NCBI GenBank assembly: GCA_016806645.1
Contig: JACSYO010002116.1
Location: 6,504,001 to 6,568,000 of the forward strand
DNA length: 64,000 bases
Source of the DNA: Ophiodon elongatus
Lineage: Eukaryota; Chordata; Actinopteri; Perciformes; Hexagrammidae
Direction of reading: 5' to 3'
Shown here piece by piece: positions 12,813 to 24,134 of the stretch. A model generated the notes under the pieces. That model was not told where the DNA came from and did no database searches. It saw only the letters and a list, made by a program, of their open reading frames with translations. The translations under genes and the position numbers were made by a program. The first letter of the stretch is position 1. The number at the start of each line of letters is the position of its first letter.

Positions 12813-15424
12813 TGACCCGAGGTTAATTTTACCACCCTGTAGTTGTTATTAACAACTGGTCTGACCGGGGAGAGAAATGTCCATGGGACCTTCTTGAAGT
12901 AGCTTTATGTGACCCCTGTTACCTTCTCACGCACACACATAGACACTAAAATTTAATAATTTCATGCTCAGCTTTTCATGATGAATAACCACTAAGTGGA
13001 GTTTCATTGGCTGCACATCTGGGAGTCCTTACAGTTATAGATGGAGGGAGCATGTACTGTAAGTTAAATGAGCACATATGCCCCACTCTTCTTTTATTTA
13101 TTTATAGTCATTTCTTGCCTTTCACATGACAAATCTTTATTCGTCTGTCAAGGTGTCAGTTTTGTCCTGACATTGCGGTTCAACTCCAAACCTCAACTGA
13201 GTTTTGAAGGCAATGCTGGATATGAATTTCACATGTCTTCTCCTGTCTCCAACATTCCTCAGCCTTTGAGTAACTCAGTACAGTGCTGGATGTACAGCTT
13301 ATACCAAGGTGCTGAAGAGCCTTCTGGCATCATTATTTTCCACAATATTTTACAATATTATAAAACACAGACTTGAATTCAATGAGTTCTTGATTTTTTT
13401 AAAGTTGCTCCATCAATTCATTTTCATTTTCTTTTTCTCCAAGTGGCAGTGAGTCGCAGTTCAGATCTATGTGCTCGTCTCTCAGGTGATGAAATTGTGA
13501 AAACATCGGCGTGAGCAGATCTGTGATGTGTTTATTTAGGCTCCGTGCCCGGCGAGCCTCAAGTACCAACTTGACGACACTGTGGAAGATCACTCATGTA
13601 TATCTGCCAATTAAACCTTTAATCATGTTGTTCTGTTACACTTCAGTTGCTCTGTTACACTTCAGTAAACGTGAGTGACAGAGGCATTAGTGCTTCAACA
13701 CACCTCATTTACTTTCCACGGCCTCTTGTTAAATGGAGACTTTGTTCTGGAAACATCTTTATATATTTAAATGAGCTGTTTTGTTTATCAGACACCTTTT
13801 TTATGACTTAGCAAATTTTACAAGCAATGTGATATTTTCAGACATTTCTTGCATTTTTTTTCTCCACATTTATTGGTAAATGTAATATGCACATCAAATA
13901 TAACTTTAAGTACACCTCAGGCTTCGTGGCACCAGTTACACTGCCTGCATGTTTTAACTAGTGGGTGCTGGCAGTGATCCCAACTTACAGTATATGATTT
14001 TGTGCAACCTACAAAGATCTGTGATAATATAAGTGCATAATATAATACGGATAATTGAAGGCAAATGATGATTTTAAGTTTAATATAATTATATATAGTC
14101 TGAGTGAACCATTTTTTTTAATGGTTTACTCAGAGTACGAATAGTTAACACTTTAAGATATGAAGAGTTGCCCTTTGAATGATAAAATGTCACATGAGAC
14201 AAGCTGCCCAATCTTCACATTATAGGGGAAGAAAATACTTGCTCCCTGCAGTGATATCAGTTTAACACAATCAGTTCATACAGTGATTGTATCTGATTCA
14301 TTTCCACTCCACACTGGCACACCACAGCGAAATAAGTGGCTAAATCAATGGCTTTATCTCACAAAATAGTGCTGCTGACTCTGCTTTTATCCCTCTCAAA
14401 CCGGACTTCAAAGCTAATCAGTAAACAAAGACAAATTGGTTGTGGACTGGTACTCACAGCCCTTTATCGCTCCCTGATGTTTCAATCAGCCGCCCACGCT
14501 CATCACATAAACTACTGTGCTCTGCCTCACATAATTCCCTTTTAACTTCCCTAAAGGGATGTTAAAAGTTCATCTCTTTTTTCTCTAATGTTTTCCTAAT
14601 GGTAGCTTGTTGAGTAGTTAAATAGCGGGCAGGATCATTGTCCTTGCCTTTCATTTGCCCTTGTAAGTAAAGCTGAACATATGTTCACACATCAAAGTCT
14701 TTAGATTTACCCTCTGACCTGCTGATACAGTAAGATTACAGCTGATGTGTGTTGATTTTAGAAAATCATTGCTTTACACTGAATATAAAGACGTAAAGAG
14801 TCGCCTAACTGGACTGTGTGTACGTGTGCATCAGTGAGTAAAAGGCTCGTAACATGTAAAGGGAAGCACACATTAAAATAGTAATAAGCGTTACAAAGAT
14901 TTCTTTTTTTTTTACTGACCAACCAGTTTTACAATAAAACTTTGGCAGTGTGAGTCAATTGTAAGAGTACAGTTCTTTCATTTAAATGATTAGATTTAAT
15001 ATATAAATGCATAAATGAGTACAAAAATAGAGCATTTGTATAATATTAATTGTACATGTGACTAAGAAGACATGAGATTAAAATGAATAGATGAATGGAT
15101 CTCTGGATGTTAACAGTTAAATGCAGCAATGAACAAAAATAACCAAATGCAAACAGCATGATTAACATAAAAAAGACAAAAGACAGAATTTAATGATCAG
15201 ACTCAGTAAATGTTGTTTAAAACATGAATACATCAGATATAAAGTGCATTGCTATCTGCATAACAGTTGTAGGTAGTCACATATATGTACATCTATTTAT
15301 TGTCAGTAATAGTATACCTTTTCTATTGTGGCTCTCAGTATACCATTGTGCTTAACTACTGATGTGGTAACTGTTATAGACATGGCAGTATATCCTTCTT
15401 TTAAATGGACATTCAAACTAAAGG
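12813..15424. other. Intergenic sequence downstream of cxcl12
   Basis: No exon is supported. The frame at 13068-13376 looks random in composition. A short A/T-loop hairpin lies at 14100-14133. The segment at 14990-15300 is very AT-rich. Confidence 0.5.
14100..14133. repeat. Short inverted repeat (hairpin)
   Basis: CTGAGTGAACCATT, then a T-run loop, then AATGGTTTACTCAG: a 14-bp stem with a single mismatch and about a 6-nt loop. It is too short for a typical pre-miRNA. It could be a MITE remnant or chance. Confidence 0.45.
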
Positions 15425-16435
15425 TTTATTTCAATCAGAATTCATCTTACATGTGTTCATATTTTTGACTAATTTGTAAAGGCAGCTAACTGTGATTGGT
15501 GAGTGTCCCCATTTGTTCTTAACATCTCTTGTTAAGCGACACAGATTTATGATTCCAGTAAATTTGGTCGCTCAATTAAAATGGGTTTGGGATCCAGATG
15601 TTCAGCTTTTCTCTTAGAATGAAAAAATCGGTCATGTTGGGTAACACACGGTCACATAATCACAGCCACAGAACAGCTCTTCTGGCATCCAAATTTCCAT
15701 CACAAAAACATTGTAATAGCCATTTTTACTAGGATCTTTTATACATTTTACATTCAGTCTGGGGGTAACTGGCACGCATTGAAATTCCACAGTGCCAATT
15801 AACTTGAAACATGGAATACGACTTGGCAAACGTTTTTTAGAACAGAAACTTTACATTGTTGTCAATGTTGTACAATTTAAAATCAGAGATGATCAAGTTA
15901 AGCAGATCCCATGTTAAGGATTAGACATAATCTGTATTCTGTTGTTTCAGCAGATGAAAGGACTCTGATACATGCAAGTGGGACGTTAACTCGTGTTTGT
16001 GGTGGAGAAAATCCTCCTGCTGACTGTCACCTTTCTCCTTTTAACACTTTGACCTTTTTCTTAAATGACACAGAGGCTTGAGGGATGTGAAAATCTCTTT
16101 AAAAAAGTAGCTCTTTGTTGTTGACGTCCATTAACAAAAAAGTATCTACCATACAGTTAGAAAAACATACACTCACAGATATAATTGCACTTTGCACTAA
16201 TAACGTCTACAATCTCTATACGTTGTGAGAGTGGTGATGGTGAGGACGGCGACATGGCTGGTGGATTGGTGTTCACTATGAAGAGTTGTAGGTTCATTTC
16301 ATGCAAAAGGCTGCAGCGCGGCAGCCGGCCGGGATAAGTGCTGTTCAACATACCAGATGATCTCGTATCACATGTTACATAGCTGCGATACTTCAAACCC
16401 TCAGCGATGGCTCAGGAGGATCTCGGCAGGAAGTT
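15425..16435 (-). other. cxcl12: cxcl12 3' untranslated region (predicted)
   Basis: Starts right after the cxcl12 stop codon. The first AATAAA on the minus strand is at 15430-15425, giving a 3'UTR of about 1 kb; a second AATAAA lies at 15301-15296. A candidate miR-430 site is at 16335-16341. The true cleavage site cannot be read from sequence. Confidence 0.55.
16335..16341 (-). promoter_or_regulatory. cxcl12: Candidate miR-430 target site in cxcl12 3'UTR
   Basis: On the minus strand the sequence reads GCACTTA, the canonical seed-match heptamer of the miR-430/302/427 family, about 95 nt after the stop codon. The zebrafish sdf1a (cxcl12a) 3'UTR is known to be regulated by miR-430, so both position and motif fit. 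One heptamer alone can arise by chance. Confidence 0.5.
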
Positions 16436-19400
16436 TTAAATGCCCTGTTTGGATTTCTTCATCCTGGAAGAAAAAATTATAATTTGATGTGAGTGTTATA
16501 GAACAACATAGACAAAACTTGTCACACAGTTGGTTGCTCACTTCCAATTTCTTTCTAAACCAATATGAACTGATTATACAAACACAACTACAGCTGAATG
16601 ACAAACATAATGTGTCTTATGTTCATTTGCACAAACACTTGGCTGTGAAAATGTAACTAGTTAACACCATATTGGAAATTGATGAGTATTTGTTAAGCCA
16701 CGATTGGATGCCAGGATCACAAAGAGATGGTGCCAAAGTTCAGAATGCATTCAGTCCCAGCATTCTCACACAAAAACAGATGCTTCAAGTTTACAGAACC
16801 AAAATGTTTCTGACCCACAATCAAGAACTTAACAATTTAGCCAAATGAAGTTGAATGTATTTGTGCATTCAGTTACAGATGGTTAATCAGTCCCCTTTTA
16901 GCCCGTCAGTCAGTTGGTCGTCTTTGACTCCAAAGAAAATTACTTGTTGACAGGATGGGTTTTTCTTCCAGAGAAAATGATTTTGTAAACGTTTGACTTC
17001 ATTGCCAGTGACTGGAGAAAACTTGTTTTGAAAAATCGTATTCCTAAATATGTAATTTTGCGGTACGTTAATTTGAAGCATTTGCAGAGTGATATACACA
17101 TACCACAGCGCAACCGTATATTAACTGTATAAACAAATGAACATGGGTGGGCAATTTAACTGTTGACATTGGAATAATACTCTGTAAATGCTCAGCCACG
17201 TTTCAACAGATGAAAAAGCCAATCAGGGTCTTATTTACCTAACTAAAGAGTAGCATAACACATGCCTTACGATCGTGTGCCTTTAGACACATTGTAAATA
17301 GGTTTGTCCCTCCAGTGTATGTGTAATTGGAAACACATTAGGTCTGATCCATTGTAAATGACCACCGTCTGCTCTCTTCGTGAGCTGTTTTGTCATGCGG
17401 AGGGCTGTTAACACCTCGACAAGTCAAGGGCTCCACAATCATCTTTGAGACAGACACTCTGACTGCGGGACTGGAGGCGGGTATGGAGTGTGTATGTCAG
17501 AGGTTGGAGCATCAACATCCTCATTGGGTCAGTGATAACAGGAATAATTTATTGTTCTTCTCATGGAAAGGAAATTCCTGTATTGCATCCTCAAACACTT
17601 ACAGGGTTCATCTGACCACTACAGGGGTCCTCAGTCCTCAGATTGAGGGCCCATAATATATGACTGCACAAAGTTCAGGATGGCATGGTGCCAGCGTTTT
17701 TAAGAAAAGTGTCTCCTTCCTCTGAGCATGAAGCAGATAGCTGATATTGGCGGTGACTTTAAGCTCTCCCAATCTCAGACAAACTTTAACATGATTGTAG
17801 AATGTAAGTTGTTGCAATAATGTTACAGTGACCAAAATATAAAAATGCTGGCAAGCAAATATAAAATACGTATTCATGTGTGGTATAAGTCTACATTTGT
17901 ATTAAACCTGTTTGTTGTGATGATCAGGGATGATCAAAGAACAGCACTCTAGTAAGAGAAGATTAAACATGATTTTAAAGTTTGTGTAATATCCCACATC
18001 AAACCCACAGCTAGTGAGTGAAATTGTAATCAGTCTCCACTCCCACTTGGACATGTACCAGCATGTCTCTCAAGTTCAGGCTTCAAATATAAATTGAGCA
18101 ATTAAGAAGCTGTCACTCACACAATGATCTATTGATAGATGTCTAAATGCACATTTGTGCTTTTGCATTCCTTACTATAAATTTCTATAGAGTGGAATTG
18201 ACTTTGCAGGGCTCCTGCAGAGTTCTGAGTTCCAGGTTGACATACGAAAGCAGAACCATGTATTGCACACACACAATCCATGAGAACCAGTCTGATTTGT
18301 CGCAACTTACTTGTTGATGGCATTCTTCAGGTACTGCTGCAGCCACCGAATCTCTGGATTCACACACACCTCTTTGTTTGTCTTGAGCTTGGCACTGATC
18401 ATAAAAAGGAAAAGAGTTCAGTATTATGTCAATTATGCCTCAGTTGAAGATGAAAGGGTGAGTTATGCAAACCTGTGACATCAGGTGTCTTGACACATTG
18501 TTATTAAACAGACTGAATTAACACCGCCTTGTCAGTTTGACACACAGAGAGCTTTTTCACAGTGGTGACCGATCACTACTTTACCATCTGATGCTGCAAC
18601 AGCTAAAGAGCATATGCATTTGGGCAGGTCTCAAAGATCATATCCCTTAAGTTTGACATTTCACCCTTGATTGAACTACCTAATTAATGTGTTGTAAAGG
18701 TTTGAGTACTTGTAGATCAATCCGTCAACATGTGGCTACTTTCTAAATCCAGCATAACCCCATGGTTATTTAAAGAATGGGTCAAGACTGATCATATGTC
18801 TCGATGTGGCAGATCATGCCTCCTTTGGAGCACACGTCCTGTTTTTGAGGAACAAAAACTCAGTTTTTTTCCTCTTCTGGACCTGCCAATTATATTCCCC
18901 CCACATTCAACTGTTCCTGAAGTTTTCCTGTCCATTGTAACCAACCGTGTTGTGCTGCTCCACACTTTAATTTGTAAATTATGAGGCCGTAACAATGAAT
19001 GAGATCAGGCCCAAAGGTTGAAAGTGCAGTACAAGGACGAACTGCTGCGTGAAAATGAAAAAAAACGAATTATTATTAAAAACGAAACAAATTATTTTTT
19101 TCCTGTTGAAAACAAAACTGCATTCAATTTCCACCTCCCTTTTACTTTTCACTTCCTGTGGATGCGTCATTGGGTCTGTGGTAAATGCTTTCTGTGCATG
19201 TGTGTGAAAGCGAGTGGCAGAGGGGCGTGTGTGTACACATGCATGCACAACTCTTTTCTCTGGCCTGTCGCTTCTCTGAGATTGATGGTGAGAAATGTCC
19301 AACAAGGAGGAAACCTGTCTGACTTTTTGAGACCACGGATGGAAAACTGAAGCAATAACCTGTGTCTGTGTGAGGGCCGGCATTAATACTCACATCACTT

Positions 19401-21221
19401 GGAAGGGGCAGTTTGGTGTGTGGATGAACCTGAGCTCTCGGATGTAGCCTCGTGGGAGGCTGTTGACTGTTGAGCGACAGTAGCATCTCTCCACCAGACT
19501 TATGGGCTTTGCTGAGAGAGAAGATGAGTAGTTACACACTTAAAGCCTTGCATGTTTCAAAGAAAGCAATAAAACACAAGATTAGATGAAGATAATGATC
19601 TTCTGTGGAAGCTGGGATACTGCCAGATACATTTAGTTGGATATCAATAAGATTGAACACTATCAACAATTAAAAGAGCGGACAATTATTCAGATGACAA
19701 ATCAAAGTTGAAGCATGAACGCAGAGCAAATACACATCTACAAATATTTGTTCATACATGCAAACAGCCCCTGCACTGTTCTGTATTATCTATTATCTTT
19801 ACCTGTTTATCTTTAGCAGGGTGGCAGAGAGATGCCGACAACAATGACCAACATTTGATGAAAACTAAACATTTATGGTTTAAAAATGTTTTGTCTCGCC
19901 CCCCCCCCAGAACACACACAGAGGTAGGATAAATATCAGACTCACAAACACTCAGCTCTTTTAGTCAAACACACGTGTGTACTGTGTGGTCCTTACACTT
20001 CATGATGGATGTGAGTACTTTCCATTGCAGTTTTCAGAAAAGAAATTCGCGGTTGATTAATGTGGAAAAATAAATGGGACTGCTTGTTTTTTCGTAAAAG
20101 CTACATGACAAAACCATAACAGCGTTGAAAAATGCAGGAAGTTGTTCAGTATCAGTTGAGTAGAAATGCATTCAGAATTCATTAACGACAAGATCAAAAA
20201 ATAAATTCTCCTTGCTCATTTTCGGTCATTAAATGTGCATTGAGTTGTGTTCCGATTGTGAATCATTTCTCTCCCCTTTTTGTGCACTACCATGAGCAAA
20301 ACAAAAATGGACTGAGATGAAAAACAATGAAAGGGAAATTGGGGAGGTCACAAACAAATGGTGAGAAGCACCGCTATAGATTAAACTCTATGCTAATTGT
20401 TTTTTTTTTCGTGATCTCACGGTATTTCCATGATAAAAGACGAAACACCTTCAAGTTGGGTGACATGATGTCGCCATTTAGACCACCACTGGCTTTGTCT
20501 TATAGCTGCCTCATTTGTTCGTAATTAAATGAAAACAAAAGAGCAGAACAAATACACACGTTGATCGGTGATCCGACTGGGAATTCCTGACTGCGAGAGC
20601 CACATGTGCAGCCTGTTGGTGCTTTACGCGCCGCGGAAAATGTGTGTTTCCCTCTCCAGAACAAGCATGTCTCCACTTAACTAACATTTGTGGAATGGTG
20701 ATTATATTTATATGTTTATATCAAGAGGCTGATGTTAATTCCGGCAACTTTTGCACTTAAATTGTATTTAAATGAACGTTGGTATTTTAATTAAATGGCC
20801 GATACTTTGGATAGATGGACACTATGGATTTGAGACCTTAGCACGACACGTCACTAAAATTATGATTAACATAAACCTAAAATCATAATTGCAAAACGCA
20901 ATATACTTTCTTATTTTACGAAAATAACAATAATTGGATGTGTGTGTGGAATGGAAAGGCACTGATTTAAAACATTCATTCCCACTGATGCACGGTTTTA
21001 ATAAATACATATAAAACACTCCATTTGATCCATCTTTGCAAATAATAGTTAAACAATCTATAATAACGTGCAGATAATCCACACTTGCAACAACACAAAA
21101 TCTAAATCTAAACCTGAACCGACAACACACACAAACCAGAAAACATGTTCATACCTTGTGATGGAGGCGCATATATCACCAACGTGAGCGCAGCCACGAC
21201 TGCCAACAGCTTCATATCCAT
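16436..21221 (-). CDS. cxcl12: CXCL12 (stromal cell-derived factor 1) chemokine
   Basis: Secreted homeostatic CXC chemokine that guides cell migration through CXCR4 and ACKR3. Coding exons: 21221-21155, 19511-19394, 18394-18311 and 16463-16436, joined in phases 1, 2, 2 with GT-AG sites; 98 aa. Residues 1-23 are a signal peptide starting MDMKLL. The mature protein begins KPISLVERC, the receptor-activating N-terminus typical of fish CXCL12. The CXC pair is C-Y-C, followed by HTPNCPF and the NKEVCVNPEIRWLQQYLKN segment leading to the C-terminal helix. The four CXC-fold cysteines are all present. The last exon adds only MKKSKQGI. I chose the first Met because MD-x-K is the usual fish start; the second Met is two codons later. 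The NAINKMKK ending resembles zebrafish cxcl12a. Introns are about 1.6, 1.0 and 1.8 kb and hold no other gene I can see. A local neighbour, tmem72, supports orthology. Confidence 0.97.
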
Positions 21222-21302
21222 TCTGCGATAAAGCCACCGAGATTTGATCCTGCTCAGAGAAAAGTCCAGGAGAGCTGTGACAGACGCGACTGTGCCGGAG
21301 TG

Positions 21303-21310
21303 TTAAAATA
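21303..21310 (-). promoter_or_regulatory. cxcl12: TATA-like element of cxcl12
   Basis: The minus strand reads TATTTTAA about 82-89 nt upstream of the start codon, which would place transcription start near 21278 and give a 5'UTR of roughly 57 nt. An ETS-like TTTCCGG (plus-strand reading) lies about 40 nt further upstream. Motif-based only. Confidence 0.4.
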
Positions 21311-21642
21311 CCCATCATTGTCAAGCTAGCCGAAAAATCTTATTTCCGGTCTTTTCTACCAAAATAAAAGCAGTTAAAGGCAGATTCTTCATCTTAACAA
21401 CTACATTTCAAGTTATATAATGTGTCATATTACAACCACATTTTTTTAATTTACATTTTTTAAGTATTGCTACATTCTTCACCATTTTCAGTGATTCAGA
21501 ACTGTTTTTTTCACAACATTTGTTTCTAATGCCTTTATTTTGTAGAGAAAATGTTTCCTGTTTCATTGGAGTGATATTGGGTCCCCAAATTACGCGCAGC
21601 GCTCAATAGAGACGCATCAAACCATCCCATACATATTGAGAC

Positions 21643-21659
21643 ACTCACACACTCACTCT

Positions 21660-21718
<59 letters not shown>

Positions 21719-21741
21719 GCACACGCACACACACGCACACA
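21643..21741. repeat. (CA)n microsatellite
   Basis: Long CA array with scattered CTCA and CGCA units, about 420 nt upstream of the cxcl12 start codon. Confidence 0.97.
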
Positions 21742-22142
21742 AGTCACACTATATTGTGATTTAGCAGAGTGTGTTATGGATGATATGATTGGCATGACCA
21801 GCAAACTCCAGAAGTTAATATGGTGTTCGTCATTTGTTTATTAATTTTCTAGAAATTTATTTGCATCATCTAGCCTAAAACACTAAATTTGCCCACTTGG
21901 CAAACAATGAATGTATTTTCTACAGCTCCAAATGATCCTTATGACTGTTGCTAAAGCTCCAAAAAGAAACAGGAGACATTTTCTGTGCATGTGTTTGTTT
22001 TTAGTCATGGTTTGTCTTCTATGGGACTTCATTGGCCAGAATTAATTATGAGCTAAAAGTGTAACTGGAGAGGACTCACTCTAGCATAAAATATTTGGTT
22101 ACATTGATGGTTCTAATAAATATACAAGAGGAATATAGAAAC

Positions 22143-22143
<1 letters not shown>

Positions 22144-22222
<79 letters not shown>

Positions 22223-22223
22223 C
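22144..22223. repeat. (CA)n microsatellite
   Basis: Nearly pure CA array interrupted by single CAGA and CGCA units. Confidence 0.97.
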
Positions 22224-23518
22224 CTCACTGGGGGACTGAAACCCTTCTCAGTTGAAGTGAATCCCAGTTGCCTTTTTACAGCCAACTAAAAATGTCTAAT
22301 CTGTTTGTGTGCACAAAAGAGTGCACACTGTTGTGTTTGGTATTATTAGCGTATTTAACGAGATGCAGATGTGAAGTCAGTTTCCAAACATTTGGCTTCC
22401 ATCTTCCACATAAAACACTATGGTGTATATGTGTGCATGTGTGTAGTATGTAAGTCAACGGGAACTTTTGGTGTGTGAAGTTTATTCAAAAGCTCTGAGA
22501 TGAAAACATCAGTGAGCATTGTCGTTTTCCCTGATCACACACTCCAACGTTTTAATACCTGAAAAAGTTCTACAGACTTGTTTAAACCAAATACAAACAA
22601 CTGAACTAAATGCAACACCACAATATAAATATGATCTGAAATCATTTACTCTGCAGATAACAAACGCTTATATTTCGTTTATACACAGAAGTGTATACAG
22701 AGAATGTGTTTTTGCCACATTTTTTATGAGCGACATAATATGCATAAGTGGTTGGTATTATATTTTCTATTCTTCCTTTTCCCATTTATTGGAGACATGT
22801 CCTCTAATCACACAGCTGTGGGAAAGCAAACCACCTGCTGACAGCGCACTTTATCATAAAAGGGCAGTGAAAGGACAATAACTATGTTTTACTGTAAGCT
22901 TGCAGGATTTACTCATATAAGTATAAATCCTCCAGTTTATAGAAGTTATAAGCTCAATATCTCTGACTTATAGAAAATGAATATAAAGCGTTTTCACAAC
23001 CTCTTGCCTATACATGTGTGCTCATCATTTTGTGTCTGTCTGAGCCATTTTGCTCCACACGGTGCAGACTGTCTGGGTTTTGGATCTCAAACAGTTGTTA
23101 TAGATGATGCCATGGAGACCAGACAGACAGGTCGGGGTGCAGGGAGCAGAATCAGCTGACATCTGAATGAACACATATTGACTTCTCTCACAGGCCACAA
23201 AGGCTAACATCATGTGTGTGCGTGTGTGTGTGAACCTAAGAACGAAAAAGCTAGAACAAGCTCAGAGGAAAAGAGTGCTGTATGAAAGCCAAAGTATTTG
23301 AGTAAGGTTCTCTCAGCTTGGAGTGAAAGGTGACTTCAGAGGGTCTCAGATCAAAGTGCCCCGATCACACAGGATGCCTGACATGTCTTTACGATACACA
23401 CTTTACACTCGCTACTCTTTTGCTTCCCAAACCTGTGGGAGCCTGCACAAACAACAGACGTGTGCAGTGTGGTTTGTGTGAGCACAAATACAAATGGAAG
23501 TCATTTGTTTTGAACATA

Positions 23519-23556
23519 TACACACACACACACACACACTCACACACACACACACA
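23519..23556. repeat. (CA)n microsatellite
   Basis: Short CA array with one CTCA interruption. Confidence 0.95.
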
Positions 23557-24006
23557 AGTGGGGGGCCATTTTTTGACATGTCATGGAAGAAGTTAGAGCT
23601 CATCCAAGTATTTCAACATTTCTGCCACAATCAGAGAGATTTACTTTCCTCTGCTGAGGTGAATGGACTGTATAGTGTGGTTACATAAGCAGATTTGGCA
23701 GCACATCCTCTTGCCCAATCGTTCTTTCCTGCTTTTAACAAGCTCGGGGGTTGCATCTTCCCGAAAGTAACACTCAGTTCTTTTCTCATGCTGAATTGTT
23801 TATAGTAATGGTCTTTTTAAAACCAAAAATGAAAGTAAGTGTTGACACACTCACATTTTAGGGGATTTTGGGGGTCAGATGGAGACAGTTTTTAATGAAA
23901 ATGTGTGTTTGCATGATGTGTTTCTAATGTTGTCAGGTGATTTAGGTATGTTGGACACACTCTGAACATACATGTTACCTGCTATGTTCAACTCACACCT
24001 TTGCAG

Positions 24007-24134
24007 CATCCAGTTTGAGCTAACAAGACAAGAGAGTTCTGTGGCCCACCTGTCCGTCTCGGAGGTCCTCACTCCAGGGGGCCATCTCCTGCTCTCTGCA
24101 CGAGTCATTTCTTTCGGCACTCTCAAAGAACAGG
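24007..24134 (+). other. Possible isolated exon, unrecognised
   Basis: A 128-nt open block is preceded by a pyrimidine-rich acceptor (cacctttgcag) and followed by a consensus donor (CAGG/gtaagt). It is more GC-rich than its surroundings. The plus-frame peptide includes SVSEVLTPGGHLLLSARVIS, which has a beta-strand-like pattern of alternating hydrophobic residues, but I cannot assign a family. No partner exon was found within the 25-kb gene-free interval. It could be an exon of a non-coding RNA, a relic, or chance. Confidence 0.22.

Larger units (their letters stand above)
21311..24006. other. Upstream flank of cxcl12, rich in CA microsatellites
   Basis: Gene-free sequence holding three CA arrays (listed separately). 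Long open frames here run through the CA/GT arrays and are not genes. Confidence 0.55.

Noticed and set aside
13068..13376. 102-codon frame with a hydrophobic start
   Set aside because: The hydrophobic start looks like a signal peptide, but the remainder has no cysteine pattern or family features, and no splice partner was found.
18979..19486. Overlapping 110-134-codon frames on both strands around cxcl12 exon 2
   Set aside because: They are shadows and intronic extensions of the real exon at 19394-19511, whose frame and splice sites are unambiguous.
21535..21804. Open frame reading (VC)n on the minus strand
   Set aside because: It is produced by the CA/GT microsatellite.
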